IMG/VR virus record: IMGVR_UViG_3300020312_000307
Span: 1-29,770 of that record
Length of the DNA: 29,770 nt
Strand: one strand, 5' to 3'
From: a virus
Shown here: positions 7,193 to 14,796 of the stretch, one piece after another
How positions within the stretch are numbered: position 1 is the first letter of the stretch
How the letters are laid out: the number at the start of each line of letters is the position of its first letter
Made by a program: the position numbers and the translations under genes
Notes under the pieces: model-generated
Seen by the model: only the letters and a program-made list of their open reading frames with translations
Database searches by the model: none
What the model was told of the DNA's origin: nothing

Positions 7193-7811
7193 TCTTCTAT
7201 ATTCTTAATTTCTTCTTCTATTGTTATAAAATCATCTATAAAATTATATGGTGTAGATTGTACTGAAGGATATGGGGGAGTATTAGATGCTTTGCAATAG
7301 TTATGCTTTTTGATAAGTAATTGACATTTTTCATCAACGAGCAAATCAGTATTAACAAAAAACTTTGATTGAGTAAGCAACCCATTTCCATACTGTTTTC
7401 TGTCTGTGATCTTATCATACAGCCTTATTAGTTCCTCATTGACATCATTTATGTCTTTAAACTCTATATTTTGCTTTTTAGAGGGTGATAGTGCTATATA
7501 TGGAAATCTATTGAAATATGGCTTATCTACGCCCTTAAAACTTATCCAACAATTAATGCGAAGATAGATTTCATCTATTTTTTTTTACCTTGTAATAAAG
7601 ACATTACTACTTGGTTTCCTAAAACAGCTATATCACCTGCATCTAAATATTCCATCTCCTCATCTGTAATATCTACAGCTTTCCTCATAATCCAAAGCAA
7701 AGTTGATGGTAATATCTTTTCACCATCTTCTGTTGCTTTAGTTAAAATATCAAATCTTGTATCAAGATCAATATCTTTAAATTTATACTCTTTATCTTTA
7801 AGTTTAAGCAA
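7165..7811 (-). CDS. Tail assembly chaperone GT-like product made by -1 frameshift (about 215 aa)
   Basis: The gene at 7575-7811 ends with three in-frame AAA codons and TAG. The -1 frame becomes open at exactly this A tract (open 7584-7165) and continues for 139 codons without any ATG or GTG start; the only stop upstream of it in that frame is the TAA at 7587-7585. A -1 slip on A_AAA_AAA gives a 215-residue fusion (647 + 1 bases divides evenly by three). The extension begins IDEIYLRINCWISFKGVDKP and ends EEWQSKTYTN, overlapping the tape measure start at 7192. This matches the known G/GT arrangement of siphophage tail chaperones, between tail tube and tape measure. A candidate TTG start at 7380 exists but would leave more than 200 upstream open bases unexplained. 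Confidence 0.8.
7575..7586 (-). promoter_or_regulatory. Programmed -1 frameshift site (A9 slippery tract)
   Basis: Nine consecutive A residues on the minus strand (7586-7578) fill three lysine codons followed directly by TAG (7577-7575). The A_AAA_AAA heptamer is in phase, so both P- and A-site lysine tRNAs can re-pair after a -1 slip. A weak 6-bp hairpin (ATAGAT-GAA-ATCTAT, 7578-7564) begins immediately at the site. The downstream frame has no start codon of its own, which is the main support. Confidence 0.8.
7575..7811 (-). CDS. Tail assembly chaperone G-like protein, 78 aa
   Basis: This 78-residue, mainly helical, acidic protein (MLKLKDKEYKFKDIDLDTRF, then EEMEYLDAGDIAVLGNQVV) lies directly after the major tail protein gene and before the tape measure gene, the standard location of the short tail chaperone (lambda gpG class). 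Such proteins coat the tape measure and recruit tube subunits, and are absent from the mature virion. Its last codons are GGT AAA AAA AAA TAG, and a -1 shift there yields the longer GT form. The start ATG at 7811 overlaps the end of the tail tube gene (7804), so it is coupled. The name rests on position, size and the frameshift, not on a strong sequence match. Confidence 0.8.
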   Translation of the reverse strand: MLKLKDKEYKFKDIDLDTRFDILTKATEDGEKILPSTLLWIMRKAVDITDEEMEYLDAGDIAVLGNQVVMSLLQGKKK

Positions 7812-8823
7812 TAGTAATTCCTAACATTTTTGTTGAAGAAGATATATCATCTGCACCTACTACTGTAAATGGAATTGTTTCAGTTAATACTGCACCACCA
7901 TTATCAATAGTTGGTTCATTTATTAAGCATTTATCTAATGCTATTGCAAATCCTGATGATTCTGCTATATTTATATCTACTGTATTACTATCATAAAATT
8001 TAGCAAGTAAATCGTGAACATCATCATTTCTAATAACTGTCATAGAACCTGTTATCTCAAAGTTACCTGTCATTGCATATCCAAATGGCTCATAACTACC
8101 ATCTGTTGTATCTTTATAATGTATTCTTTCAATAGTTCTATTAACACTTAATTCCCAAGATTGTATAACAAGTTCTTCTAAAGCACCACCATTAATACCT
8201 GTTGATCCTGAAGCTAAACTTCTAATATTTTTTGGTGTACCTGTATCATACGCAGGACTTGTTATAGCATCATCAGCATCTGTTCCTGTATTAGGCATAA
8301 ATGCAGTTGCCCAATTAATGGTACAAACAAGTTCACCACCTTCAGAACCTATATCTTCAGATAATGTAAATCCTGTTCCTACACAACCCTGACAAACAAC
8401 ATTATTATGAGTAGCATCTGCACCTGCATCTTCAAATCTAATTTCAAATGTTTTAGCAGAACTTGCACCATTTAAATAATTAGCTGACGGAAATGTATAA
8501 TCATTATTTAATACTGCTTCACTTGATCCATCTTCAAATACAGATTCACAAGCTAATAAAACAGAATCAGGAGTACCTCTCAATACTGTGTCAAAAGTCC
8601 ACATTTTAGTTCCTTGTGAGTGATGTCCTTGTGTTGCTGTGGTTACAAATTGACCTGCTCTTGCAGATGAATATTCAACAGGAACACTTGATTCAGGTAT
8701 TGTAAATGATGTTACTTGTAATTTTTTTAATCCTGCATCATCAGGTTGATCGCCTACAGTAGTTTCATTTTGAAACCATACGCTAACATTCTGTGATGGA
8801 AAAAAGTTTGTTGCTTGTGCCAT
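7804..8823 (-). CDS. Major tail tube protein, 339 aa
   Basis: The protein probably forms the tail tube. It is 339 residues, beta-rich and Thr/Ser/Gly/Asp-rich, with no membrane segment. The N-terminal half (about 15-190) has the VTSFTIPESSVPVEYSSAR and TFDTVLRGTPDSVLL patterns seen in phage tube proteins, and about residues 235-335 (LSVNRTIERIHY, NFEITGSMTVI, FTVVGAD) form a second beta-sandwich-like domain. It lies just upstream of the G/GT chaperones and tape measure and downstream of the tail terminator candidate, the normal position in siphophages. The ATG at 8823 follows AAAGGATT. Identity is inferred mainly from synteny and composition. Confidence 0.75.
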   Translation of the reverse strand: MAQATNFFPSQNVSVWFQNETTVGDQPDDAGLKKLQVTSFTIPESSVPVEYSSARAGQFVTTATQGHHSQGTKMWTFDTVLRGTPDSVLLACESVFEDGSSEAVLNNDYTFPSANYLNGASSAKTFEIRFEDAGADATHNNVVCQGCVGTGFTLSEDIGSEGGELVCTINWATAFMPNTGTDADDAITSPAYDTGTPKNIRSLASGSTGINGGALEELVIQSWELSVNRTIERIHYKDTTDGSYEPFGYAMTGNFEITGSMTVIRNDDVHDLLAKFYDSNTVDINIAESSGFAIALDKCLINEPTIDNGGAVLTETIPFTVVGADDISSSTKMLGITIA

Positions 8824-8835
8824 ATTCTAATCCTT

Positions 8836-9267
8836 TTAATTTAATACATTATGGTTTACTAAAATTAAATCAAGTTGAACAATATAAATATCATTATTTT
8901 CATTCTCCTCATCTTGTATATCATACTCAATGTTATCTATATCTAAATAAGCCCAAGTTGTGTTATTGGTCTGCTTATCTAACAACTTTTTTCTTAATCT
9001 ATCTACTTTACCTTTGATATTTTCGTTAATACCATCGCCCATTATCTTGCGATTAAAATAATATCTAATCATTACATTGTATTCACGTTGCTCAAAAGCA
9101 TTTGTAGTCATTAAATTTGTACTGCTTTCTAAATTGATTCTAATAAATTCATTGCCCTTCATCTTATAATCTTTAGATATAAAAACATTATTAAAATCGT
9201 TATTAATCCAATCTCTTAAACCTTTTTCAATTAAAGTATATCCTATTTTATCATAAGTAACTGCCAT
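8836..9267 (-). CDS. Tail terminator / tail completion-like protein, 143 aa
   Basis: This 143-residue protein begins MAVTYDKIGYTLIEKGLRDWINNDF and contains an alternating beta pattern (FIRINLES, YNVMIRYYF, IYIVQLDLILVNHNV). Size, alpha-beta-beta layout and location between a connector-like gene and the tail tube gene match the tail terminator (gpU-like) or tail completion proteins that cap the tube and join it to the head. I see no strong motif, so the assignment is by context. The ATG at 9267 overlaps the stop of the upstream connector gene, giving translational coupling. Confidence 0.5.
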   Translation of the reverse strand: MAVTYDKIGYTLIEKGLRDWINNDFNNVFISKDYKMKGNEFIRINLESSTNLMTTNAFEQREYNVMIRYYFNRKIMGDGINENIKGKVDRLRKKLLDKQTNNTTWAYLDIDNIEYDIQDEENENNDIYIVQLDLILVNHNVLN

Positions 9268-10259
9268 TATCTAACTCGCCTTAATTTTCCTCTTTTAATT
9301 GGTATGTTTTTAATAGGTGCATTACTATCTTTCAATCCTGCACTTCTTACTTCAATATCCCATCTATCATCTACAGTCATTGAATTACCTTGAAATCTTG
9401 CATATAATCCACCTGCAATATGTTGCAATCCACCTGTAATAATTTCATCAGTTATTTCTGTTCCATATAATTTATCATCACCATAAGTTTTAATAGATAC
9501 TTTTGCAGTTCCATATACACCACCTGTTGTACACAATATTTGGATTCTATCATAAAACTCACCTGAATATGATCCATAAGTTTCTACACAATACATTGTA
9601 CCTGCTCTTGTTACTTCAGTAACATTTCCACTCTTATCTGTTGTATCAATTTCAAAGTTTAATTTTCTTTTACCTGAATTTACTTCATCAATCAATCCAC
9701 TTTCATCTATATTTGTAACCATAGAATAATATTTATCAGCTTCTTCACTCATAGGATCAGTTGAGCGTATAAGATTGGCTGCTGCTAAATAACAAGTAGT
9801 TCTTACAATTATCGGATCATATTGTGGTGTATCGCTACCATCTGTAGCTTCTGCATATAAAAACGCTTTAGGAATTGGTACAGGAAAACGAGCATCTAAT
9901 AAAGTATTTAATTCTTGACTTGCATTTTCTAATACATCATCAATTAAAGTTTGAAAATCTACACCTGCTTCAATTTGTATATCATTAGGATCAGCAGTAT
10001 CTAAAAATACTTCTACAGAATCAACAGTAGGAGAATATCTATATTCATAATTAGCATTAGGATCATCTGTTACTGCTGTACCTTCTATGCCATCAAAATA
10101 TAATTGATCTATTTTACCTGTATTATATGCTTTATAAAAATTACTTACACCTGTGGTTACAAAATTATATACAGATGTTTTAGTATCATAATCACCTATT
10201 TTACTAAATACCCTTTGTAGGTCTGTTGATGTTGCATATTTAAATGTTGATATTGCCAT
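9267..10259 (-). CDS. Head-tail connector/adaptor protein with DUF1320-like region, 330 aa
   Basis: Residues about 90-190 contain QTLIDDVLENASQELNTLLDARF, then PVPIPKAF and IIVRTTCYLAAANLIRS, the helical pattern of head-tail adaptor proteins (DUF1320/gp36 and gp6-like families) that bind beneath the portal. The first 60 residues (FKYATSTDLQRVFSKIGDYDTK) also fit this group. The C-terminal 120 residues look beta-rich (FYDRIQILCTTGGVYGTAKVSIKTYGD), an extension longer than usual for the family, possibly a decoration or a stopper-type domain. It is preceded by the basic 85-residue gene and followed by the tail terminator candidate. The function is inferred from pattern and gene order. Confidence 0.6.
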   Translation of the reverse strand: MAISTFKYATSTDLQRVFSKIGDYDTKTSVYNFVTTGVSNFYKAYNTGKIDQLYFDGIEGTAVTDDPNANYEYRYSPTVDSVEVFLDTADPNDIQIEAGVDFQTLIDDVLENASQELNTLLDARFPVPIPKAFLYAEATDGSDTPQYDPIIVRTTCYLAAANLIRSTDPMSEEADKYYSMVTNIDESGLIDEVNSGKRKLNFEIDTTDKSGNVTEVTRAGTMYCVETYGSYSGEFYDRIQILCTTGGVYGTAKVSIKTYGDDKLYGTEITDEIITGGLQHIAGGLYARFQGNSMTVDDRWDIEVRSAGLKDSNAPIKNIPIKRGKLRRVR

Positions 10260-10262
10260 AAT

Positions 10263-10520
10263 CTACCATTTCTTACAAGACCAATATCTTGCTGTTGTTT
10301 TGTCCGTTGCAGTTGAACATTTATGTCTTGATCTAAACGACTTTCTTCTTGCAGGACTTGATTTCTTTATTCTCATATTAGGATCACCAAAAGTTACTCT
10401 TTTAACTTTAGTTCCATCTTTAACAAATACTTGAAACTTTTTACGCCCAAAACTTGTTTGCCCTTTTCTAATCCTACTTGGCTTATTTAAACGAACTGTT
10501 CGCCCTCTATATTTAGCCAA
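10263..10520 (-). CDS. Small basic phage protein with RHKC...ARYWSCKKW motif, 85 aa
   Basis: This 85-residue, very basic protein ends with RKSFRSRHKC followed by about ten residues and ARYWSCKKW, a signature I recognise from small proteins common in aquatic phages and some large eukaryotic viruses; their function is unknown. The two cysteines in RHKC and YWSC could bind zinc. The first in-frame start is TTG at 10520 (LAKYRGRTV), with AGAGGT about eight bases upstream, inside the end of the preceding gene; there is no better ATG. Its position among head-tail genes suggests a virion or DNA-binding role, by inference only. Confidence 0.7.
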   Translation of the reverse strand: MAKYRGRTVRLNKPSRIRKGQTSFGRKKFQVFVKDGTKVKRVTFGDPNMRIKKSSPARRKSFRSRHKCSTATDKTTARYWSCKKW

Positions 10521-10521
10521 T

Positions 10522-10599
10522 TCACTTACCTCTTTTCATTCCTTTTCTTTTTTTAGGTCTGCCTACTTTTTTTCCATATGTTCCTTTACCTCTTGGCAT
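10522..10599 (-). CDS. Tiny conserved basic protein, MPRGKGTYG type, 25 aa
   Basis: A 25-residue peptide beginning MPRGKGTYGKKVGRPKKRK follows a strong AAAGGAGA ribosome binding site and an ATG at 10599, and ends at TGA 10522-10524. Peptides with the same opening (MPRGKGTYG.KVGRPP) recur among phage structural genes and are usually missed by gene finders because of length. The protein is almost wholly basic, which suggests nucleic-acid binding, but its role is not established. It lies between the 33-residue gene and the 85-residue basic gene, and the next gene's start site lies about at its stop. Confidence 0.7.
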   Translation of the reverse strand: MPRGKGTYGKKVGRPKKRKGMKRGK

Positions 10600-10687
10600 T
10601 TTTATCTCCTTTTTTAAATATCATATTATAATTCTTTTCAAATTGCTTCGACCATCTAACTCTTTGCTTATCACCCTTACCATTCAT
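10586..10687 (-). CDS. Tiny conserved phage protein, GKGDK...F..N...IF type, 33 aa
   Basis: This 33-codon frame begins MNGKGDKQRVRWSKQFEKNY and continues NMIFKKGDK. The pattern GKGDK-(P/Q)R...F..N...IF is one I recognise from very small proteins found in many phage genomes, of unknown function. The ATG at 10687 is two bases past the stop of the 527-residue gene (10689), so initiation is probably by coupling; there is no clear ribosome binding site. It overlaps the next tiny gene by 14 bases. A second ATG at 10683 opens only a 20-codon frame without the motif and was not chosen. Confidence 0.6.
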   Translation of the reverse strand: MNGKGDKQRVRWSKQFEKNYNMIFKKGDKNAKR

Positions 10688-10688
10688 A

Positions 10689-12272
10689 TTATAAATCAAA
10701 TGCAACTATTCTAACTGTTGCCCTTCTTTTAGGATTAACACTTCTTGCTTGTATTTCAGTTAGCATTGTAGTATTTGTATTACCACCACACGCCAATCCT
10801 GATAGACCTGTTGCAGTTATTGCATAATTAGCAAAACTTGGACAATTTCGAAGCGTTATAGCACCTGTATCATAATCTATAGTACCACTACCTGTTAATG
10901 CAGAATTTGCTCCAAAATTTAAGTTTCCATATCCATCATCATACATAAATTCAGCTTCATTATCTCTTTCAATACCATCTTTAATTATATCTGAATCAGG
11001 CAACCTTGCTGCTCTTGCACCTTCAGGACTTGCAGGTATTCTACCTATTGCTTGTGCAAATATTTCTGTTGTTGTATCTGCTCCACTTGTTCCTGCTGTT
11101 AAGGCAATAGCTGATGTAGAAAGATGTTGCTTTGAAGTTACTCTTATATCTCCGTTTACGATTGATACTGTTGCTCCCTTCTGAAAATTATTTTTACTTG
11201 CATCATAATATAAAGCATCTATTGCTTCTTGCAATTTTTGAATAAATCCATTAGTTCCACCAAATGTATCTACACTTGAATCTGTAGTGATTGAAATTTC
11301 ATCAGCAGTTGCACCATCTATTCCTATTTTAACATAATAAGTTGTACCTGCTGTTAAACCTGTTTTACTTCTTGATGTAATATTTGACATTCCAAATTCT
11401 TGGTATCCTGCCTTGTAAAATTTTAATACTATAGTACCTCTACAAAATCCATCTAAACTTGCAGTTGCATTTCTGCCATAACCAAATAGATTAGTAACTA
11501 CTAAATTTCCTGATAAATCAGTACAAGGTGTTGAATAAGTATTGTAATCATCTAAAGCATTGAAATGTGGAAAATAAATCCTTGCTCCATTTACTGCTCC
11601 ATTTGTTGCATTAGTTTGTGCATCTTTATCAGCTTTTTGTGTTCCATTTAATGCTCTTTCAACAGTTAAAGTAGTAGATGCTATTTTAGTTACTCTCATT
11701 ATTTCAATTCTTGTAGCAGTTGTATCATTAATTCCAACTTGAATCAAATCACCAACTTTAAAATAATCACCATCACTTACTGTTACAGTCGTATCTGTAT
11801 CTTCTAAATCAGCACCTAATGTTGCATTAGAATATGTGTATAATGTTGTACTTAATGTTTTAGTAGTATCATCATCTAAATCTAAATCTGTTCCATTCAT
11901 AGCTGAAGCTGTTGTTGTATAATTAACTGCCATAGCATTAGGATATACTATATATTCATTAGGTCTTAATAATTTACTTACCTCTCCATCTGTAGCACCT
12001 GTTGCATCTGTACTACCTGCTGTTATTCCTTTATATGTTATTCTAACCTCAATAACTTGATCTGATGGATTATGAATACAAATAAGTCTTGGATCAGCTA
12101 ATTTATTTGTTCCAAAAGGATTAGTAGGATCAAATGTAGCCATTGATATAAAAGCATCATTAAAACCTATATCTTGTTGAAAGTCGTATTTCTGTGTATA
12201 ATCAGAACTATTCATAAATTCTAATGATTCACCATTTGTTTCTAATAATAATCTTGCATTTAATTTTGCCAT
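10689..12272 (-). CDS. Virion surface or fibre-like protein, 527 aa
   Basis: This 527-residue protein is Thr-, Ala-, Gly- and Asn-rich, has no signal peptide or membrane helix and starts MAKLNARLLLETNGESLEF. It contains a beta-rich N-terminal half, a TVTVSDGDYFKVGDLIQVG segment around residue 160-180 that is typical of Ig-like or hub-like insertions, a middle TYYVKIGIDG segment and a C-terminal ARSVNPKRRATVRIVAFDL. It follows two fibre-like genes, and the SD and start at 12272 abut the preceding stop. Composition and place suggest an exposed head or tail decoration, but I cannot name the family. Confidence 0.65.
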   Translation of the reverse strand: MAKLNARLLLETNGESLEFMNSSDYTQKYDFQQDIGFNDAFISMATFDPTNPFGTNKLADPRLICIHNPSDQVIEVRITYKGITAGSTDATGATDGEVSKLLRPNEYIVYPNAMAVNYTTTASAMNGTDLDLDDDTTKTLSTTLYTYSNATLGADLEDTDTTVTVSDGDYFKVGDLIQVGINDTTATRIEIMRVTKIASTTLTVERALNGTQKADKDAQTNATNGAVNGARIYFPHFNALDDYNTYSTPCTDLSGNLVVTNLFGYGRNATASLDGFCRGTIVLKFYKAGYQEFGMSNITSRSKTGLTAGTTYYVKIGIDGATADEISITTDSSVDTFGGTNGFIQKLQEAIDALYYDASKNNFQKGATVSIVNGDIRVTSKQHLSTSAIALTAGTSGADTTTEIFAQAIGRIPASPEGARAARLPDSDIIKDGIERDNEAEFMYDDGYGNLNFGANSALTGSGTIDYDTGAITLRNCPSFANYAITATGLSGLACGGNTNTTMLTEIQARSVNPKRRATVRIVAFDL

Positions 12273-13070
12273 TTACACACTCCTTAAGTGATATACTAAT
12301 TGCATATTTACTGTTAAATCAGCATTTGTTCCGTTTTGATGAACACAAGCTACAATAGCTTTTCCTGCATCTACATTTGCTGTATTTACTGTTAATGATT
12401 GATAATAAGCCTGTTCATATCCTGCACCTGTTATTGTTGATGGTGATACACAATTTTCTACACCTGCACTTAAATCTCCACCTGTTGCATCATTTGCAGT
12501 TGATATTGTATAACTCATTACACTAAATTTTACATCATCTCCTGATGCAGCATCTGCACCAAACCATACTTTCACAGAATCTATAGCTATATTAAATGGA
12601 ACATACCAAATTGATTGTACAAAATCATCAGCTTGATTTCCACCTGATACATCATAAGTTGTTGCAGGAGATGAACCTGTACCTAATTCTATATTAGAAC
12701 TTCTATATCTACCTCCACCTATTGCATCCAATGCACTCCAAGTATTAGCAGCATCAGGAAAACTATTAACAGAAGAATACATAAATTGATGAACACCTGT
12801 ATTTACATATTGCCCTAATGTTTTAACTGCTGTATTTGTAGAATCTACTTTTAATAATTCTGTTCCACCTACATTTCTTATATTTAATGTATCAGTAGTA
12901 TTATCATTTTTTGGTCTAATAGTTAATTGATCATCAGATATAGATGTGCAAGTTTCTGTACCATCACCACTTTTTATAGTTAATGTGCTTGTAGAAATAC
13001 CATTATTACTATTATCTACTTGTAATAAATCTTTATATGTATTTGCTATTGTTTTATTTGTTAAACTCAT
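12273..13070 (-). CDS. Fibre-like virion protein, 265 aa
   Basis: The N-terminal 90 residues resemble beta-helical fibre repeats (STLTIKSGDGTE, DDQLTIRPKNDN, GGTELLKVDSTNTAV), which are characteristic of trimeric fibre shafts. Residues 130-265 form a beta-sandwich-like head with WYVPFNIAIDSVKVWFGA and VNTANVDAGKAIVACV segments. The layout, shaft then globular tip, recalls phage fibres or head fibres. The next upstream gene (200 residues) has a similar tip, so the two may be distant relatives. The start ATG at 13070 overlaps the stop of that gene. Ligand unknown. Confidence 0.6.
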   Translation of the reverse strand: MSLTNKTIANTYKDLLQVDNSNNGISTSTLTIKSGDGTETCTSISDDQLTIRPKNDNTTDTLNIRNVGGTELLKVDSTNTAVKTLGQYVNTGVHQFMYSSVNSFPDAANTWSALDAIGGGRYRSSNIELGTGSSPATTYDVSGGNQADDFVQSIWYVPFNIAIDSVKVWFGADAASGDDVKFSVMSYTISTANDATGGDLSAGVENCVSPSTITGAGYEQAYYQSLTVNTANVDAGKAIVACVHQNGTNADLTVNMQLVYHLRSV

Positions 13071-13672
13071 TATGTATTCCCATCCAAAATAAATACTGTT
13101 GTTCCAATAGTATCATTAGCATCATTAGTAGGATCAAAAGATATGCTTACAACATCTCCTGCTGAAAAACTTGCAGATTCGCCAAAAGTAAATGTATAAG
13201 CTATATCATCAGCAGTCATATCTACAGTTACTTCATTTGATGCAGTAGCATTTGGTATTTCCGTATTATCACTTGATTTGTGTAACCCTACTACAGTTGA
13301 ACCACACGCTTCTTCACTTCTCATTATAACCTTGCTTAAATATCCATTATGTGGCATCACTATAGCTTGATATTCATTTCTGCTTGAATTTGCACTACTT
13401 TCAAATATATAACCATTTAAAGGTAAATATATTTTAGTTCCTCCTGTATAACTATAATTAAAACCACTACTAACAATATAAGAAAATTCAGAACTAACAG
13501 TTCCACCTGCATTATCATCTACATACTTTTTATTTGCTAATTCATAAGCATCTGTAGGTGTTTTAGGATAAACTATTTTACTTTCAGATACATTTAAAGG
13601 CAAAACTTTATCTTCTGCCTTTAATGGTTTTTCATTATGATCAAGTGAATTTTCTAATACAATATTAGTCAT
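13070..13672 (-). CDS. Fibre-like virion protein with tail-fibre linker motif, 200 aa
   Basis: Residues about 37-53 read TPTDAYELANKKYVDDN, the short linker (YELANKKYVDD) that recurs in phage fibre and tail-fibre proteins where the attachment part joins the distal tip. After it come Gly/Ser-rich and beta-rich segments (YLPLNGYIFESSANSS, IVMPHNGYLSKVIMRSEEA, FSAGDVVSISFDP), consistent with a jelly-roll-like tip. The tip is similar in layout to the C-terminus of the 265-residue neighbour. The start at 13672 overlaps the preceding 50-residue gene's stop (TAATG). Probably a receptor-binding or head-fibre protein. Confidence 0.65.
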   Translation of the reverse strand: MTNIVLENSLDHNEKPLKAEDKVLPLNVSESKIVYPKTPTDAYELANKKYVDDNAGGTVSSEFSYIVSSGFNYSYTGGTKIYLPLNGYIFESSANSSRNEYQAIVMPHNGYLSKVIMRSEEACGSTVVGLHKSSDNTEIPNATASNEVTVDMTADDIAYTFTFGESASFSAGDVVSISFDPTNDANDTIGTTVFILDGNT

Positions 13673-13824
13673 TATTTAAAATTTTCTATTATTGGTTTTA
13701 TTTTTTTCCATAATTCATCATCTTTTTTTGATTTAGTTGTTTTAACTATTAAATCTCCAACTGCAAGTAATACAGCTATACCACCTTTTTTAGCTATCCA
13801 TTTACTTAACAGGAGGTGTATCAT
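13672..13824 (-). CDS. Small amphipathic/membrane-associated protein, 50 aa
   Basis: An ATG at 13824 with AGAGG six bases upstream opens a 50-codon frame (MIHLLLSKWIAKKGGIAVLL) that overlaps the end of the 67-residue gene and stops at 13672, sharing TAATG with the fibre-like gene. Residues 13-28 (KGGIAVLLAVGDLIVK) could be one short membrane segment; the remainder is lysine-rich (KKDDELWKKIKP). It lies one gene downstream of the holin candidate. The role may be in lysis or virion assembly; this is context only. The clean overlaps on both sides and the ribosome binding site support it as a real gene. Confidence 0.65.
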   Translation of the reverse strand: MIHLLLSKWIAKKGGIAVLLAVGDLIVKTTKSKKDDELWKKIKPIIENFK

Positions 13825-14005
13825 CAAAAACCTCTACTACTATTTCATATATAGATTCAATTAATTCTGCTTCTTGTTTTTCATTTAAAAATGGAACATC
13901 AACCTTTTTATTTATTTTAGAAACAATCTCATCCTTATTATCTTTAACATAATTTTTTGCAACAGTTAAAGCATAATCTTTTATCCATTTAATAAATTTA
14001 TTCAT
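13802..14005 (-). CDS. Small hypothetical protein, 67 aa
   Basis: This 67-residue protein begins MNKFIKWIKDYALTVAKNYV and is mostly helical: a basic amphipathic N-terminus, then an acidic C-terminus (EIVVEVFDDTPPVK). The ATG at 14005 overlaps the stop of the holin candidate (TGA at 14002-14004), and the next small gene starts within its 3' end. The group of three short genes at 14148-13672 next to the endolysin suggests a lysis cassette, but no motif confirms a function. An amphipathic N-terminal helix could associate with the membrane. Confidence 0.6.
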   Translation of the reverse strand: MNKFIKWIKDYALTVAKNYVKDNKDEIVSKINKKVDVPFLNEKQEAELIESIYEIVVEVFDDTPPVK

Positions 14006-14148
14006 TTCAATTCCTTATTTATTTTAATCAACATATAAATCAATGTAGCTAATGCTGCTAAAGCACTCATAATTGGAGGTATATACTCTGTCCAATGCAA
14101 TACACTACCTGCTATTCCAATTCCTGCTGTTCTTAATGTATCTATCAT
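14002..14148 (-). CDS. Holin candidate, 48 aa
   Basis: The frame starts at ATG 14148, overlapping the endolysin stop as ATGA, and ends at TGA 14002. It encodes 48 residues: MIDTLRTAGIGIAGSVLHW, a turn containing TEYIPP, then a hydrophobic helix (IMSALAALATLIYMLIK) and a basic tail (INKELK). One or two membrane segments, a basic C-terminus and a place immediately after an endolysin gene are the usual features of small phage holins, which permeabilise the inner membrane at lysis time. The class cannot be named without a profile search. The gene is too short for usual length cut-offs, but the coupling with both neighbours supports it. Confidence 0.65.
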   Translation of the reverse strand: MIDTLRTAGIGIAGSVLHWTEYIPPIMSALAALATLIYMLIKINKELK

Positions 14149-14540
14149 TTATCCCTCAATTCAAAGTGTGGGAAATCATCAAACATATTATCTTTTACTT
14201 GCCAATCTTGATCCCAATCGCCACCCCATCTTAAATTGATACCCATACCTCTTGCAATACCTATAACAAAACCTGCAAAAAGAGTTTGACGCTCTCTATC
14301 AGCCCAATCAACAGGATAAGGAGTAACATCAACTGCCCTACTTGGATTAGCATTGTGACGACCATTTGGATACTTGACTTTTGTTTTACCTTCTTCAAAT
14401 AGTTTGTTTTGTCTTTCTTTTGATCTATGCCCTTCGAGAATTGAGCAATCCACATATTTAATAACTTCATTCATCACATCCTGTAATTTTTGATCGCAAG
14501 TTTCTAATCTTTTTTTGGAACTTTTACCAAACTTAGGCAT
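14145..14540 (-). CDS. M15-family peptidoglycan peptidase (endolysin), 131 aa
   Basis: This 131-residue protein has the layout of L-Ala-D-Glu / D-Ala-D-Ala-type M15 peptidases used as phage endolysins. The visible zinc-site residues are His62 and Asp71 (RHNANPSRAVDVTPYP) and His125 (DDFPHFEL), with the RWGGDWD segment (about 104-110) before the last ligand, which is typical for the family. EGHRSKERQNKLFEEGKT (about 36-53) matches the first conserved block. There is no signal peptide, so a holin would be needed to deliver it; the 48-residue gene directly downstream is the candidate. It would cleave cross-bridged peptides in the host cell wall. Confidence 0.85.
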   Translation of the reverse strand: MPKFGKSSKKRLETCDQKLQDVMNEVIKYVDCSILEGHRSKERQNKLFEEGKTKVKYPNGRHNANPSRAVDVTPYPVDWADRERQTLFAGFVIGIARGMGINLRWGGDWDQDWQVKDNMFDDFPHFELRDK

Positions 14541-14788
14541 TATTCTACATCCTCACTTGTCCAAGCTGATGTTGCTAAAGTTGTTTTGATTTGTGTATGA
14601 TTATAAGTTGTCATACCATCAAATACAGATGGCGTATCACCATCCCATTTTAATATAGCTTTAGTTCCATCTATTGATTTTCTTAATGTAGAAGAACTTG
14701 TTTGTATAGCATTAGATACTAATTCTTCTAATTGATCTGCTGTATAATCAGCTAATGTTATTATTACCCATTTTCTATTACTAAACAT
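14540..14788 (-). CDS. Small hypothetical protein, 82 aa
   Basis: I do not recognise a named family. The protein begins MFSNRKWVIITLADYTADQLEELVSN and includes STLRKSIDGTKAILKWDGD, then TPSVFDGMTTYNHTQIK. The hydrophobic beta start and helical middle suggest a compact alpha/beta domain. It lies between the LamG adhesin gene and the endolysin; its ATG (14788) follows AAGGAGAAC. Small proteins with this place may be chaperones for the adhesin or tail, but that is inference. It has no cysteines and no membrane segment. Confidence 0.65.
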   Translation of the reverse strand: MFSNRKWVIITLADYTADQLEELVSNAIQTSSSTLRKSIDGTKAILKWDGDTPSVFDGMTTYNHTQIKTTLATSAWTSEDVE

Positions 14789-14796
14789 TGTTCTCC

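Noticed and set aside
7236-7418. 60-codon minus-strand frame in the GT extension region
   Set aside because: It is in the third frame relative to the frameshift extension and looks like low-complexity hydrophobic shadow sequence; the -1 frame explains this region better.
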